NCBI GenBank assembly: GCA_041908165.1
Contig: JAYRFV010000065.1
Coordinates: forward strand, 62,001-126,000
DNA length: 64,000 nt
Source of the DNA: JACQZU01 sp041908165
GTDB taxonomy: Bacteria; Acidobacteriota; Holophagae; Holophagales; Holophagaceae
Direction of reading: 5' to 3'
Each line of letters opens with the position of its first letter. Position 1 is the first letter of the stretch. Shown piece after piece: positions 51,375 through 59,532 of the stretch. A model generated the notes under the pieces. It did no database searches. It was given only the letters and a program-made list of their open reading frames with translations, and had not been told where the DNA came from. Made by a program: the position numbers and the translations under genes.

Positions 51375-52616
51375 ATGTCACGGCAACTGCGGCCGATCAC
51401 CCTTTCCGCGCTGGCGGCGTCCCTGGCCCTTCCGGCCCTGGCGCAGGTGAACCTGAAGGGCATCCAGCACGCCCTCGTCGGCGCACCAGGCAACGTGATC
51501 ACCATCAAGTTCGTCCCGAACTTCTCGCTATCCGGGCCCACCCGCGTGAAGGTCAACGACACCATCGTCGACTTCACCTTCGACGCGTCCCTCGGGACGG
51601 TGCGGTTCACCCTTCCTCCGGGGCTGGCGCCCGGCACCTACCTGGTGGTCATCACCGACGGCTCCAGGGGCGAGTTCGTCTACCTCGTGACGGTCGGAGC
51701 CATGGGTGCGACCGGCGCGACCGGCGCCCCGGGCCCGGTCGGCCCGGTGGGCCCGACCGGGCCCACCGGCCCCATCGGCATCGGCGCCACCGGTCCCACC
51801 GGAGTCCAGGGCCCCGTGGGCCCCACTGGCCCCACCGGCCCGATTGGCGTCACCGGAGCGACCGGCCCCACGGGTGCCACCGGGAGCCAGGGCCCCATCG
51901 GCCCCACCGGACCCACCGGCCCGATCGGCGTCACCGGAGCGGCGGGCCCCACGGGCGCCACCGGGAGCCAGGGCCCGATCGGCCCCACCGGAGCCACCGG
52001 GTCCACCGGCAACACGGGCTCCACGGGAGCCACGGGTGCGACCGGACCGACCGGAGCGACCGGTCCCACCGGGGCGACCGGTGCCACCGGGGCCACCGGC
52101 GCGACGGGAGCAGCCGGGACCGTCAGCCCCGGTCCGGATGGCCTGGTGACCATCCCGGGGATCTGGGCGACCAAGGATGACGCGACCTTCCAGGCCGCCC
52201 TCGCCCACGCGTCCACGGGCGGACTGCCGGTGTTCGTCAACAGCGCCGACAAGCTCGGCGTGCTGCTCTCCAGCCGCCGGTTCAAGGACAACATCGCCGA
52301 CCTTGGCGACGCGAGCGACGCCCTGATGCGCCTGCGGCCCGTGTCCTTCACCTACCGCACCAAGATCGGGGCGGCCCCGCCGGCCCGGCAGTTCGGCCTG
52401 ATCGCGGAGGAGGTCCAGGAAGTCCTGCCGGACCTGGTGGCACGCGACTCGGATGGCCAGCCCCTGTCGGTCTACTACCAGTTCCTGGCGCCGCTGCTGC
52501 TGAACGAGGCCCAGAAGCAGCACGGCGTCATCGAGCAGCAGAAGGCGCGGATCCAGCAGCTCGAGGAGCGCCTGCAGCGCCTGGAGGCCCTGCTCGAGTC
52601 CAGGACCCGGCAGTAG
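51375..52616 (+). CDS. Collagen-like secreted protein with S74 intramolecular chaperone
   Basis: 413 residues: signal peptide (MSRQLRPITLSALAASLALP, cut near ALAQ), a beta-rich IPT/TIG-like domain (about 25-107), a Gly-X-Y collagen-like region (about 111-247; mostly GPT, GAT, GPI triplets, one register slip near GPIGIGATG), a short spacer (250-295), and a C-terminal peptidase_S74/endosialidase chaperone domain (296-390) with SSRRFKDNI, where Ser299 and Lys304 fit the catalytic dyad, plus FGLIAEEVQEVLPDL and VYYQFLAPLLL. A coiled coil (376-410) ends it. Expected: trimerisation by the S74 domain, autocleavage before Ser299, release of a trimeric collagen-like fibre on the surface. GGAGG precedes the ATG. 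Confidence 0.9.
   Translation: MSRQLRPITLSALAASLALPALAQVNLKGIQHALVGAPGNVITIKFVPNFSLSGPTRVKVNDTIVDFTFDASLGTVRFTLPPGLAPGTYLVVITDGSRGEFVYLVTVGAMGATGATGAPGPVGPVGPTGPTGPIGIGATGPTGVQGPVGPTGPTGPIGVTGATGPTGATGSQGPIGPTGPTGPIGVTGAAGPTGATGSQGPIGPTGATGSTGNTGSTGATGATGPTGATGPTGATGATGATGATGAAGTVSPGPDGLVTIPGIWATKDDATFQAALAHASTGGLPVFVNSADKLGVLLSSRRFKDNIADLGDASDALMRLRPVSFTYRTKIGAAPPARQFGLIAEEVQEVLPDLVARDSDGQPLSVYYQFLAPLLLNEAQKQHGVIEQQKARIQQLEERLQRLEALLESRTRQ
51819..51980 (+). repeat. Two direct 81-bp repeats within the collagen-like region
   Basis: Residues 149-175 and 176-202 share the 27-residue unit that starts GPTGPTGPIGVTGA and ends SQGPI, with one Thr-to-Ala change. A partial third copy follows (GPTGATGS). 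The DNA repeats are near identical, so this stretch is prone to copy-number change. Confidence 0.8.
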
Positions 52617-52631
52617 GCTCGCACGACCCAC

Positions 52632-52657
52632 GGAAGGCCTCCTGCGGGAGGCCTTCC
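52632..52657 (+). terminator. Hairpin after the collagen-like gene
   Basis: Perfect 11-bp stem GGAAGGCCTCC/GGAGGCCTTCC with loop TGCG, 16 bases after the stop and followed by CTGTTCCG. Likely intrinsic terminator with a weak T-tract, separating it from the PilT-like gene. Confidence 0.65.
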
Positions 52658-52730
52658 CTGTTCCGGGCCCTGCGGGTTTGACCCTGCCCCGGCTTCCATC
52701 CAGGATGGAGCCACCGCCCCTGGAGCTCCC

Positions 52731-54320
52731 ATGGCCCGCGTGGACAAGCTGCTGGCAACCATCCATGCGAAGGGCGCACGGGCACTGCACCTCGAGCCCG
52801 GGCAGCAGCCCGCGCTGGAGCTGGCCAGCGGCGCCCACCACCCGCTCCTGCCCGACCCGACCCCTCCGCAGATGGTGGAGATCCTGGCCATGGAGATCCT
52901 CCCCGACGAATCCCGGGAGGAGTTCCTGCGGGCGGGGGAGATCCGGTTCGGATACGGCAGTGGCGGCCTGGCCTATTTCGTGACCCTCAGCCGCGATGCC
53001 GCGGGGGTCCACCTGCTGGCCGAGCCCGGAGAGCCCATCCCCGCCCTTCCCGGCGGCCTGCCCGGGCCGGCCGCCGGCCTCGCCGAGATCCCCCCGCCCG
53101 CGCCAGCCCCGCCTGCGCCCCCCTTGCCTGTTCCGGTTCCGCCCGCCCCGGCCCCGGAGCCTCCGGCCAGGCCATCCGAACCGCCCCTCCCGCCGAGGAT
53201 CGACACCGACGGGCTGCCGCTGGCCGACCGCCTGTTCGCGGCCCTCCTCCGGCACCGCGGGTCGGACCTGCACTGCAGCTCCTACGAGGTTCCCATCGCC
53301 CGGATCGACGGCGACCTGGTGGAACTCGAGGAATTCGACATGCTGGGCCCGAACCAGATGCTGGACCTCATGCGCAGCTTCGCCACCGAGGCCGCCTGGC
53401 GGACCTACGAAGCCACCCATGACGCGGATTTCGCCCACGCCTTCGAGGCGGGCAACTGCAGGTTCAGGGTCAACTTCTTCCTCGACCGGGTGGGGCCCGG
53501 ATTCGTCTGCCGGCAGATCCCGAGCGAGATTCCGGACCCGGACCGGCTCGGGCTGGCCGACCCGGTCCGGCGCCTGGCCCTGCTCTCCAAGGGCCTCGTG
53601 CTCGTGACCGGACCCACCGGCAGCGGCAAGTCCACCACCCTCGCGGCCATCCTCGACCTCGCCAACCAGCAGCGCGAGGAGCACATCCTCACCATCGAGG
53701 ATCCGATCGAATTCGTCCACCCCCGCAAGCGCTGCCTGGTCAACCAGCGCGAGGTCGGCACCCACACCGAGAGCTTCAAGAAGGCCCTCCGCGCCGCCCT
53801 CCGCGAGGACCCGGACATCGTGCTGGTGGGCGAGATGCGCGACCTGGAGACGATCGCCATCGCCCTCGAGACGGCCATCACCGGGCACCTGGTGTTCGGC
53901 ACCCTCCACACCAGCAGCGCCATCGGCACCATCGACCGCATCGTCGACCAGTTCCCGAGCGACCGCCAGCAGCAGATCCGCGTCATGCTCGCCGACTGCC
54001 TCAAGGCCGTGATCAGCCAGACCCTGCTCAAGCGGAAGCGGGGCGGCAGGATCGCGGCCATCGAGAGCCTCTTCATCACCCCCGCCATCGCCAACCTCAT
54101 CCGGGAGGGCAAGAACTTCCAGATCCCCAGCGCCATGCAGACCGGACGGGCCTACGGCCAGCGGCTCATGAACGACGCCCTCGTCGAGCTGATCCTGACG
54201 GACCAGGTCGAGGCGATGGAGTGCTACATGAAGTGCCCGGACAAGGAGAGCTTCATGCAGGCGGTGAAGCGGGCCAGCATCACCTTCGATCCCCGCGGGC
54301 AGGGCGAGACCGCCTTCTGA
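52731..54320 (+). CDS. PilT-like type IV pilus retraction ATPase with extra N-terminal region
   Basis: 529 residues, about 170 longer than a usual PilT (350-380). Residues 156-529 are a full PilT/PilU core: RGSDLHCSS, Walker A GPTGSGKST (about 293-301), Asp box TIEDPIEFVH, Walker B DPDIVLVGEMRD, His box TGHLVFGTLHTSSA and the PilU-like end. Residues 1-100 (MARVDKLLATIHAKGARALH to LLAEPGEPI) look like a second, degenerate PilT N-terminal domain, joined by a Pro/Ala-rich linker (about 112-155). It would power pilus retraction at the inner membrane. No other pil gene is in the window. The start has a weak SD (GGAG). Confidence 0.93.
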   Translation: MARVDKLLATIHAKGARALHLEPGQQPALELASGAHHPLLPDPTPPQMVEILAMEILPDESREEFLRAGEIRFGYGSGGLAYFVTLSRDAAGVHLLAEPGEPIPALPGGLPGPAAGLAEIPPPAPAPPAPPLPVPVPPAPAPEPPARPSEPPLPPRIDTDGLPLADRLFAALLRHRGSDLHCSSYEVPIARIDGDLVELEEFDMLGPNQMLDLMRSFATEAAWRTYEATHDADFAHAFEAGNCRFRVNFFLDRVGPGFVCRQIPSEIPDPDRLGLADPVRRLALLSKGLVLVTGPTGSGKSTTLAAILDLANQQREEHILTIEDPIEFVHPRKRCLVNQREVGTHTESFKKALRAALREDPDIVLVGEMRDLETIAIALETAITGHLVFGTLHTSSAIGTIDRIVDQFPSDRQQQIRVMLADCLKAVISQTLLKRKRGGRIAAIESLFITPAIANLIREGKNFQIPSAMQTGRAYGQRLMNDALVELILTDQVEAMECYMKCPDKESFMQAVKRASITFDPRGQGETAF

Positions 54321-54365
54321 TGCGGCCGGGGTCCCGGACTGCGCGCCCGGGTCGCCTTCAGCGGC

Positions 54366-55364
54366 TCAGGTGGTGCGGGCCAGGAGCACTTCGGGAATGT
54401 CGAGGAGCGTCTCCTTCGTGACCGGATCGCCGTGGAGTCCCGAGAGCAGGCCGGAGGCAGCCCTGCTGGCGCGGGCGGCCAGGTCTCGGGTCTCGGCCAG
54501 GGCGTCGTGGCGGGCCAGCAGGTCCTTCAGGGCCTGCTCCTCGGCCTCGGGGATGGGCACCTCCTCGCCCCGGTCCCAGATCTTCCGGATGAGCGGGCGG
54601 ACATCCTCAGGGGCACGCTCCAGGAGGGTCAGCATGGGCAGCGTCAGCTTGCCCTCCCGAAGGTCGCTGAAGGCGGGCTTGCCGAGCTGGGCGCTGGTGG
54701 CCGTGTAGTCCAGCAGGTCGTCCACCAGCTGGAAGGCCCGGCCCACGTTGAGGCCGTACTCGCGGAGCCGGGCGCAGTCGGGCCCGGGCCAGCCGGCGAG
54801 GACGCCCCCGGTCTCCGTGCAGCCCCCGAACAGCAGGGCGGTCTTCCGCTCCTGGATGTCGAAGTAGTCCTCGCGCGAGGTGTCCATCTTGTAGAGGACG
54901 TCGTTCTGGATCAATTCCCCCTCGATCATCCGGCTGGTGACCTCGGCCAGGATCTCCATCATCCGCCACTGGCGGCCCTCGATGGCGCTAGCCATGGCGC
55001 GGATGTAGAGGAGGTCCCCGAACAGCACCGTGAGCGTGTTGCCCCAGAGGCGGTTGAGGGTCGGCATCCCGCGCCGCAGCTGGGCGTGGTCGATGACGTC
55101 GTCGTGCACCAGGGTGGCGGTGTGGATCAGCTCGAACACCGCCGCGAACCGGACGTCCGCCGCCTCCCCGCCGGATCCTGCGAACCGCGAGGCGAGCAGC
55201 ACCAGGGCCGGGCGGAGCCGCTTCCCCTGCCCGCCGCGCACGTGCTCGGCGAGCTTCCGCGCCACCGCCACCTCGCTGTGGATGATGCGCTGAAGCTCCT
55301 GCTCGACGGCCTCCATCTTCGGCGCGATAGGGAGGAAGAAGCGGGCGAGGTCGACACGGGTCAT
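54366..55364 (-). CDS. Polyprenyl diphosphate synthase (long-chain trans type)
   Basis: 332 residues. Two Asp-rich motifs: LVHDDVIDHAQLRRG (first DDxxD) and FQLVDDLLDYTA (second), with GKRLRPALVLLASR upstream. The residues at -4/-5 of the first motif (TATLVHDD) are small, as expected for long-chain products such as octaprenyl or heptaprenyl diphosphate for quinone side chains. Last gene of the udk-rhodanese-NUDIX-yajQ group; 76 bases after yajQ. Confidence 0.94.
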   Translation of the reverse strand: MTRVDLARFFLPIAPKMEAVEQELQRIIHSEVAVARKLAEHVRGGQGKRLRPALVLLASRFAGSGGEAADVRFAAVFELIHTATLVHDDVIDHAQLRRGMPTLNRLWGNTLTVLFGDLLYIRAMASAIEGRQWRMMEILAEVTSRMIEGELIQNDVLYKMDTSREDYFDIQERKTALLFGGCTETGGVLAGWPGPDCARLREYGLNVGRAFQLVDDLLDYTATSAQLGKPAFSDLREGKLTLPMLTLLERAPEDVRPLIRKIWDRGEEVPIPEAEEQALKDLLARHDALAETRDLAARASRAASGLLSGLHGDPVTKETLLDIPEVLLARTT

Positions 55365-55440
55365 GGAAGGTCAATTCCACCATGAAGGTGCGGGGAACAC
55401 GAAGGAAACCGCGGGCGCCGGAGCCTTGCGCCCCACCCCC

Positions 55441-55944
55441 TCAGCCCCGGTAGTTGGTGAACTGCAGATCGATGCCGAGCCGGTCCTGCTCCTTCCGGAA
55501 CAGGGCCATGGCCTCCTGGAGGTCGTCCTTGTTCTTGCCGCTGACCCGCAGCTGGTCGCCCTGGATCGCCCCCTGGGCCTTGATCTTGCTGGTCTTGAGG
55601 GAGGCCACCAGGGATTTCGCCTTCTCCTGGGGGATGCCCTGCAGGATCTTGACCTCCTGGCGCACCGAGCCCTTGCTGGCGGGCTCCACCTTTCCGTACT
55701 CCATCGAGCGGATGCTCACCCCCCGCTTGTGCAGCTTGGACTGGAGCACGTCGATGACGGCCTTGAGCTTGACCTCGTCGTCGCTGGTCAGCACCAGCTG
55801 CGCCTGGTCCTTCAGCTCGATCCTGGATACCGACCCCTTGAAGTCGTAGCGCTGGCCGATCTCCTTCATGGCCTGCTCGACGGCGTTCTTGACCTCGGCC
55901 ATGTCGACCTTGGACACCACATCGAAGGAACATTCCGTGGCCAT
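55441..55944 (-). CDS. yajQ: YajQ-family nucleotide-binding protein
   Basis: 167 residues: ECSFDVVSKVDMAEVKNAVE at the N-terminus, QRYDFKGS, DDEVKLKAVIDVLQSKL, KRGVSIRS, GKNKDDLQEAMALFR and the terminal LQFTNYRG are all characteristic. The fold is two RRM-like domains. Homologues bind c-di-GMP in Xanthomonas; whether this one does is unknown. AGGAGG before the ATG supports the start. Confidence 0.96.
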   Translation of the reverse strand: MATECSFDVVSKVDMAEVKNAVEQAMKEIGQRYDFKGSVSRIELKDQAQLVLTSDDEVKLKAVIDVLQSKLHKRGVSIRSMEYGKVEPASKGSVRQEVKILQGIPQEKAKSLVASLKTSKIKAQGAIQGDQLRVSGKNKDDLQEAMALFRKEQDRLGIDLQFTNYRG

Positions 55945-55969
55945 GCCGCCTCCTCGTCTCCCGACCAGA

Positions 55970-56581
55970 CTACCCCGGGAGGGCCCAGCTCCGCTTCAGG
56001 TCCTCCCAGCCCTCCCAGAGGAACAGCCGCAGGAAGGCGGTGAGCACCAGGGTGTGGGACACCCCCCCGGTGCGCAGCAGGGCCTCCCACTCGTCCCACG
56101 CGCAGGTCCAGAGACGCAGCTCCTCGGCATGGTCCAGCCGCAACGGTCCTCGGGGCCGGCAGCCCAGCGCCAGGAAGCTGTGGCAGCGGTTGTTCTGGGT
56201 GGCCGGGTTGGGGCTGCAGTGGCCGAGCTCGATCCATCGGTCCGCTTCGTGTCCGGTCTCCTCCCGCAGTTCCCGCCGGGCGCTGTCCAGCGGCGCCTCC
56301 CCGGGATCGCAGCAGCCGCCGGGGATCTCGAGGGTGGCCGCCTCGATGCCGTGGCGGAACTGTTCCACGACCAGCAGCTCGCCGACGGGCGTGAAGGCCA
56401 CCACGTTGACCCAGTCCGGCCCCTCCAGCCGGACAAAGGCGTGCTCGTGGTCCGTGTGGGGGGAACGCCGCCGCGAAAGCGTCTGCCGGAACACCGGACC
56501 TTCCGAACGGGTGGTCACCTCGCCCTGGATCCAGGCGCGGCCGGGATCGAAGCCGGGTGAGTGGGTCGCGAGCAGCCGCAT
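55970..56581 (-). CDS. NUDIX hydrolase (ADP-ribose pyrophosphatase-like)
   Basis: 203 residues. The NUDIX box runs GGCCDPGEAPLDSARRELRE followed by ETG, matching Gx5Ex7REUxEExGU. VRLEGPDWVNVVAFTPVGEL and QFRHGIEAATLEIPGG before it are like the ADP-ribose pyrophosphatase subgroup. It probably hydrolyses an ADP-sugar, perhaps ADP-ribose. No SD is clear; it begins 8 bases after the rhodanese gene stop and is probably coupled. Confidence 0.92.
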   Translation of the reverse strand: MRLLATHSPGFDPGRAWIQGEVTTRSEGPVFRQTLSRRRSPHTDHEHAFVRLEGPDWVNVVAFTPVGELLVVEQFRHGIEAATLEIPGGCCDPGEAPLDSARRELREETGHEADRWIELGHCSPNPATQNNRCHSFLALGCRPRGPLRLDHAEELRLWTCAWDEWEALLRTGGVSHTLVLTAFLRLFLWEGWEDLKRSWALPG

Positions 56582-56589
56582 GCTGGCGG

Positions 56590-56907
56590 TCAGTAGGTCG
56601 GGATCGAAGGATCGATCCGGCTGTAGGCGGCGATGCCCCCCGCGAGGTGGGCCACCTGGGCGAACCCGGCCTGCTGCAGGAAGCGCAGCGCCATGAAGCT
56701 GCGCGACCCGTGGTGGCAGTAGACGGCCACCGGCCGTGCCCGGTCCAGCTCGAAGAGCCGCGCCGGGAGCTGGTCCAGGGGGATCAGGATGGACCTCGGG
56801 AGGGCAGCGGCGCGGTGCTCGGCAGGCTGCCGCACGTCCAGGATCTGGACCTCCTCCGGCAGGTCCCGGAACCGCTCGGGACTCAGGTTGGGGCCATCAG
56901 CGAACAT
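56590..56907 (-). CDS. Single-domain rhodanese-like sulfurtransferase
   Basis: 105 residues: LDVRQPAEHRAAALPRSILI, the active loop YCHHGSRS with Cys64, and LAGGIAAYSR at the C-terminus. Typical single rhodanese domain (GlpE/YgaP-like) handling persulfide sulfur in the cytoplasm; the physiological partner is unknown. GGAG before the ATG. Confidence 0.93.
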   Translation of the reverse strand: MFADGPNLSPERFRDLPEEVQILDVRQPAEHRAAALPRSILIPLDQLPARLFELDRARPVAVYCHHGSRSFMALRFLQQAGFAQVAHLAGGIAAYSRIDPSIPTY

Positions 56908-56952
56908 CGCAGCTCCGGAGGACGAGGGGCGGCCGGGCGGCGGCCAGCCCGC

Positions 56953-57597
56953 TCAATGGACCGGCTCCCGCTTGAGCCGGCCGAGGACGTGGTGGGTGAG
57001 CATCTCCAGGGCGCGCTTGTTCTCCACGCCGGTGGGGACGATGAGGTCGGCCCAGCGCTTGCTCGGCTCGACGAATTCCAGGTGCATCGGGCGGACCGAC
57101 TCCAGGTACTGGTCGACCACGCTGTCCAGGCTGCGGCCGCGCTCCTTCATGTCGCGCTGGATCCGGCGCAGGATGCGGACGTCGGCGTCGGTGTCCACGA
57201 ACACCTTGAGGTCGAGCTGCTCGCGCAGTTCGGGAAGCGCGAAGAGCAGGAGCCCCTCGAGCATCACCACCTGGCTCGGGGCCACCGGTTCCGACCACCC
57301 CGTCCGGTCGCTGCAGGTGAAGTCGTAGACCGGCTTGCGGATGCTTTCGCCGCGCCGGAGGGCGCCCAGGTGCAGGGCCATCAGTTCCAGGTCGAAGGCG
57401 TTGGGGTGGTCCCAGTTGATGGGGGCCTCCCCGAACCGCGCCTTCACCCGCTCGAGGGGCGCGTAGTAGGCGTCCATGTCGAGCATGAGGACGTCGGCCC
57501 CCGCGCGCCGGATCCGCCTGCGGAGTTCGTGGGCGATGGAGGTCTTGCCGCTTCCCGAGCCGCCCACGATGCCCACGAGCCAGGGTCGATCCTGCAT
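56953..57597 (-). CDS. udk: Uridine kinase
   Basis: 214 residues from MQDRPWLVGIVGGSGSGKTS. Walker A GGSGSGKT, DMDAYYAP, NWDHPNAFD, KPVYDFT and VMLEGLLLFA are typical of uridine/cytidine kinase, which phosphorylates pyrimidine ribonucleosides in salvage. A Met four codons upstream (57609) is possible, but GGAGG lies just before the chosen start at 57597. First gene of the five-gene minus operon (udk to polyprenyl synthase), which mixes salvage, sulfur and isoprenoid roles. Confidence 0.95.
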   Translation of the reverse strand: MQDRPWLVGIVGGSGSGKTSIAHELRRRIRRAGADVLMLDMDAYYAPLERVKARFGEAPINWDHPNAFDLELMALHLGALRRGESIRKPVYDFTCSDRTGWSEPVAPSQVVMLEGLLLFALPELREQLDLKVFVDTDADVRILRRIQRDMKERGRSLDSVVDQYLESVRPMHLEFVEPSKRWADLIVPTGVENKRALEMLTHHVLGRLKREPVH

Positions 57598-57678
57598 GCC
57601 GTCCTCCATGGATCCAGGATCGCACAGCCCCGGTGGGCCCTACACCGCGCTCCGCCTGCGGTGGTATCTTTTTCCCCG

Positions 57679-58299
57679 ATGCTCCGACCCTCCCCGGCTG
57701 CCCCTCTGGTCCTGGCCCTCCTCCTGGGCTGCTCGACCGAGGATCCGCGGCTGCCCAAGCAGATCTACGAGGAGGCCTTCCGCCTCAACCAGCAGGGCAA
57801 GATGGTCGAGGCCAAGTCGCTCATGGAGCAGCTGGTCCAGCGCTTCCCCGACAGCCCGTCCGCCCAGCAGGCCCGCAAGGACCTGCTCAGCATCGAGACC
57901 ATGATCGCCCGTGACATCTCCGAACGGCAGCGGGAGGTGCGGGTGGTCATGAAGCGGACCCTCGACGCCCTGAGCCGCTACCGGACCAAGAAGGGCGAAT
58001 ACCCGGTCTCCCTCCGGGAACTGGTTCCTGAATACCTCGAGAAGACGCCCGAGACGCCCTGGGGGCATCCCTTCTTCTACCGGGCCTTCGTCAACCAGCC
58101 GATCGAGGACGTCAAGGACCGCCGGGGCACCCTCACGCAGAAGTTCAACACCAAGCTGGACCGGTACTACATGGCCTGCCTGGGCACGGACCTGGCGCCG
58201 GGGGGCAAGGGCATGGGGGTCGACATCCTCGTGATCGACGGCGAACCCTTCGACGACAAGGCGTTCCCGCCCATCCCGACGCCCCAGCCCGTGCGCTGA
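57679..58299 (+). CDS. Lipoprotein with TPR-like N-part and GspG-like C-terminal domain
   Basis: 206 residues. Lipoprotein signal MLRPSPAAPLVLALLLGC (lipobox LLGC, Cys18). Residues 25-80 form TPR-like helices (EAFRLNQQGKMVEAKSLMEQ, FPDSPSAQQARKDL). Residues 100-200 resemble the C-terminal part of type II secretion pseudopilin GspG: YRTKKGEYPVSLRELVPEYL, TPWGHPFFYRA and a YMACLGTD region. There is no T2S operon nearby. An envelope lipoprotein of unknown role; the pseudopilin-like domain may mediate protein contact. Its stop is 6 bases from the convergent methyltransferase gene. Confidence 0.8.
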   Translation: MLRPSPAAPLVLALLLGCSTEDPRLPKQIYEEAFRLNQQGKMVEAKSLMEQLVQRFPDSPSAQQARKDLLSIETMIARDISERQREVRVVMKRTLDALSRYRTKKGEYPVSLRELVPEYLEKTPETPWGHPFFYRAFVNQPIEDVKDRRGTLTQKFNTKLDRYYMACLGTDLAPGGKGMGVDILVIDGEPFDDKAFPPIPTPQPVR

Positions 58300-58305
58300 G
58301 CGCCG

Positions 58306-59499
58306 TCACAGGACCCGGAGCCAGAGACCCTTGAGGTAGAAGCCCTCCGGGTGGTTCAGTGCGTAGGGATGGTCCGGCGGCTGCCCGAGGTGGGCCAGCA
58401 CCTGGGCCTCGCGGCCGGCCTCCAGGAGGGCGGTCCAGACCGCCTCCTGGAAGCGCCCCCGGTCGAGGTGCTGGCTGCAGGAGAAGCACCACAGCAGGCC
58501 GCCCTCGGCGGTGGCACGCGCGCCCAGACGGAACAAGTCCTTGTAGGCCTTGAAGGCAGGTTCCACGTCCTTGCGCTGCTTGGCGAAGGCCGGCGGGTCG
58601 ACCACCACCCGGTCGTAGGACGCTGGGGGAACCTCCCGCAGCAGGTCGAAGGCGTCTCCCTCCAGCCGCAGGTGGGCGGCCGGGTCCAGGCCGTTGGCGG
58701 CCCAGTCCGCCTCCGCGTGGTCGAGGGCGGCGGCGGAGATGTCCAGGGTGGCGACCTCCCGGGCACCCCCCAGCCCGGCGTGCACGCTGAAAGCCCCGGT
58801 GTAGCCGAAGGCGTTCAGGACCCGGCAGCCCTGGGCGACCCTGCCCAGCGTCCCGCGGTGCTCCCGCTGGTCCAGGAAGAAGCCGGTCTTCTGGCCTTTG
58901 AGCAGATCGACCCGAAGCTGGGCCCGGCCCTCCCGGATCGTCACCGGCCCCCCCAGCGAGCCCTTGAGGATCCGGTTCACGATCGGCAGGCCCTCCTCCT
59001 TCCGCCCGGCCTGGCTGCGCTCGACGAAGGCTGCCGCTCCTTGGCCTCGGCCGAGCCGTTCCAGTTCGGGCCACCACGCCTCGCGCAGCGCCTCCAGCCC
59101 CGCGGTGCCGACCTGCACCACCAGCGCCGGCCCGTAGCGGTCCACCACCAGCCCCGGCAGTCCGTCGGCCTCGCCGAACACCCAGCGGCTGCCGGACTCG
59201 TCGCCATCCAGGCCCAGCAGCTGCCGGAGCCCCAGCGCCCGTTGGAATCGGCCGCGGAAAAAGGCCGCGTCCAGGGGCCGGTCCTCGAAGGCGAAGATGC
59301 GCGCGGCCAGGGTCTGCCCCGGGCTGGCCGTGGCCACCGCGAAGACGTTCCCGGAGGCATCGGCGACCCGCACCAGGCACGCTTCCGGCAGGTCCGCCAA
59401 CGCCCCGGAAAAAACCCAGGGATGCCGCTTGGAGAGCAGGTTCTCCTTGCCGGGCCGAAGCCGGACGACGGGATAGGGCCAAGCGGGGGTCGCTTCCAT
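58306..59499 (-). CDS. rRNA large-subunit methyltransferase, RlmI/RlmK-like
   Basis: 397 residues. N-terminal PUA-like domain (VRLRPGKENLLSKRHPWVFS, cited to 20), a central strand GEADGLPGLVVDRYG, GQKTGFFLDQREHR, SAM-binding VLNAFGYTGAFSVHAG, DISAAALDHA, and the catalytic DPPAFAKQRKD. This is the class I SAM-dependent m5C rRNA methyltransferase family (RlmI, C1962 in E. coli). Exact rRNA target cannot be read here. Divergent from the NPP gene with 33 bases between starts. Confidence 0.93.
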   Translation of the reverse strand: MEATPAWPYPVVRLRPGKENLLSKRHPWVFSGALADLPEACLVRVADASGNVFAVATASPGQTLAARIFAFEDRPLDAAFFRGRFQRALGLRQLLGLDGDESGSRWVFGEADGLPGLVVDRYGPALVVQVGTAGLEALREAWWPELERLGRGQGAAAFVERSQAGRKEEGLPIVNRILKGSLGGPVTIREGRAQLRVDLLKGQKTGFFLDQREHRGTLGRVAQGCRVLNAFGYTGAFSVHAGLGGAREVATLDISAAALDHAEADWAANGLDPAAHLRLEGDAFDLLREVPPASYDRVVVDPPAFAKQRKDVEPAFKAYKDLFRLGARATAEGGLLWCFSCSQHLDRGRFQEAVWTALLEAGREAQVLAHLGQPPDHPYALNHPEGFYLKGLWLRVL

Positions 59500-59532
59500 T
59501 CTTCCAGCCTAACCTTCTGGCACACTCCTGGG

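Noticed and set aside
51690..52130. Regular repeats resembling a CRISPR array or minisatellite
   Set aside because: The period follows Gly-X-Y codons in frame within a protein with signal peptide and S74 domain; no spacers of unrelated sequence and no cas genes.
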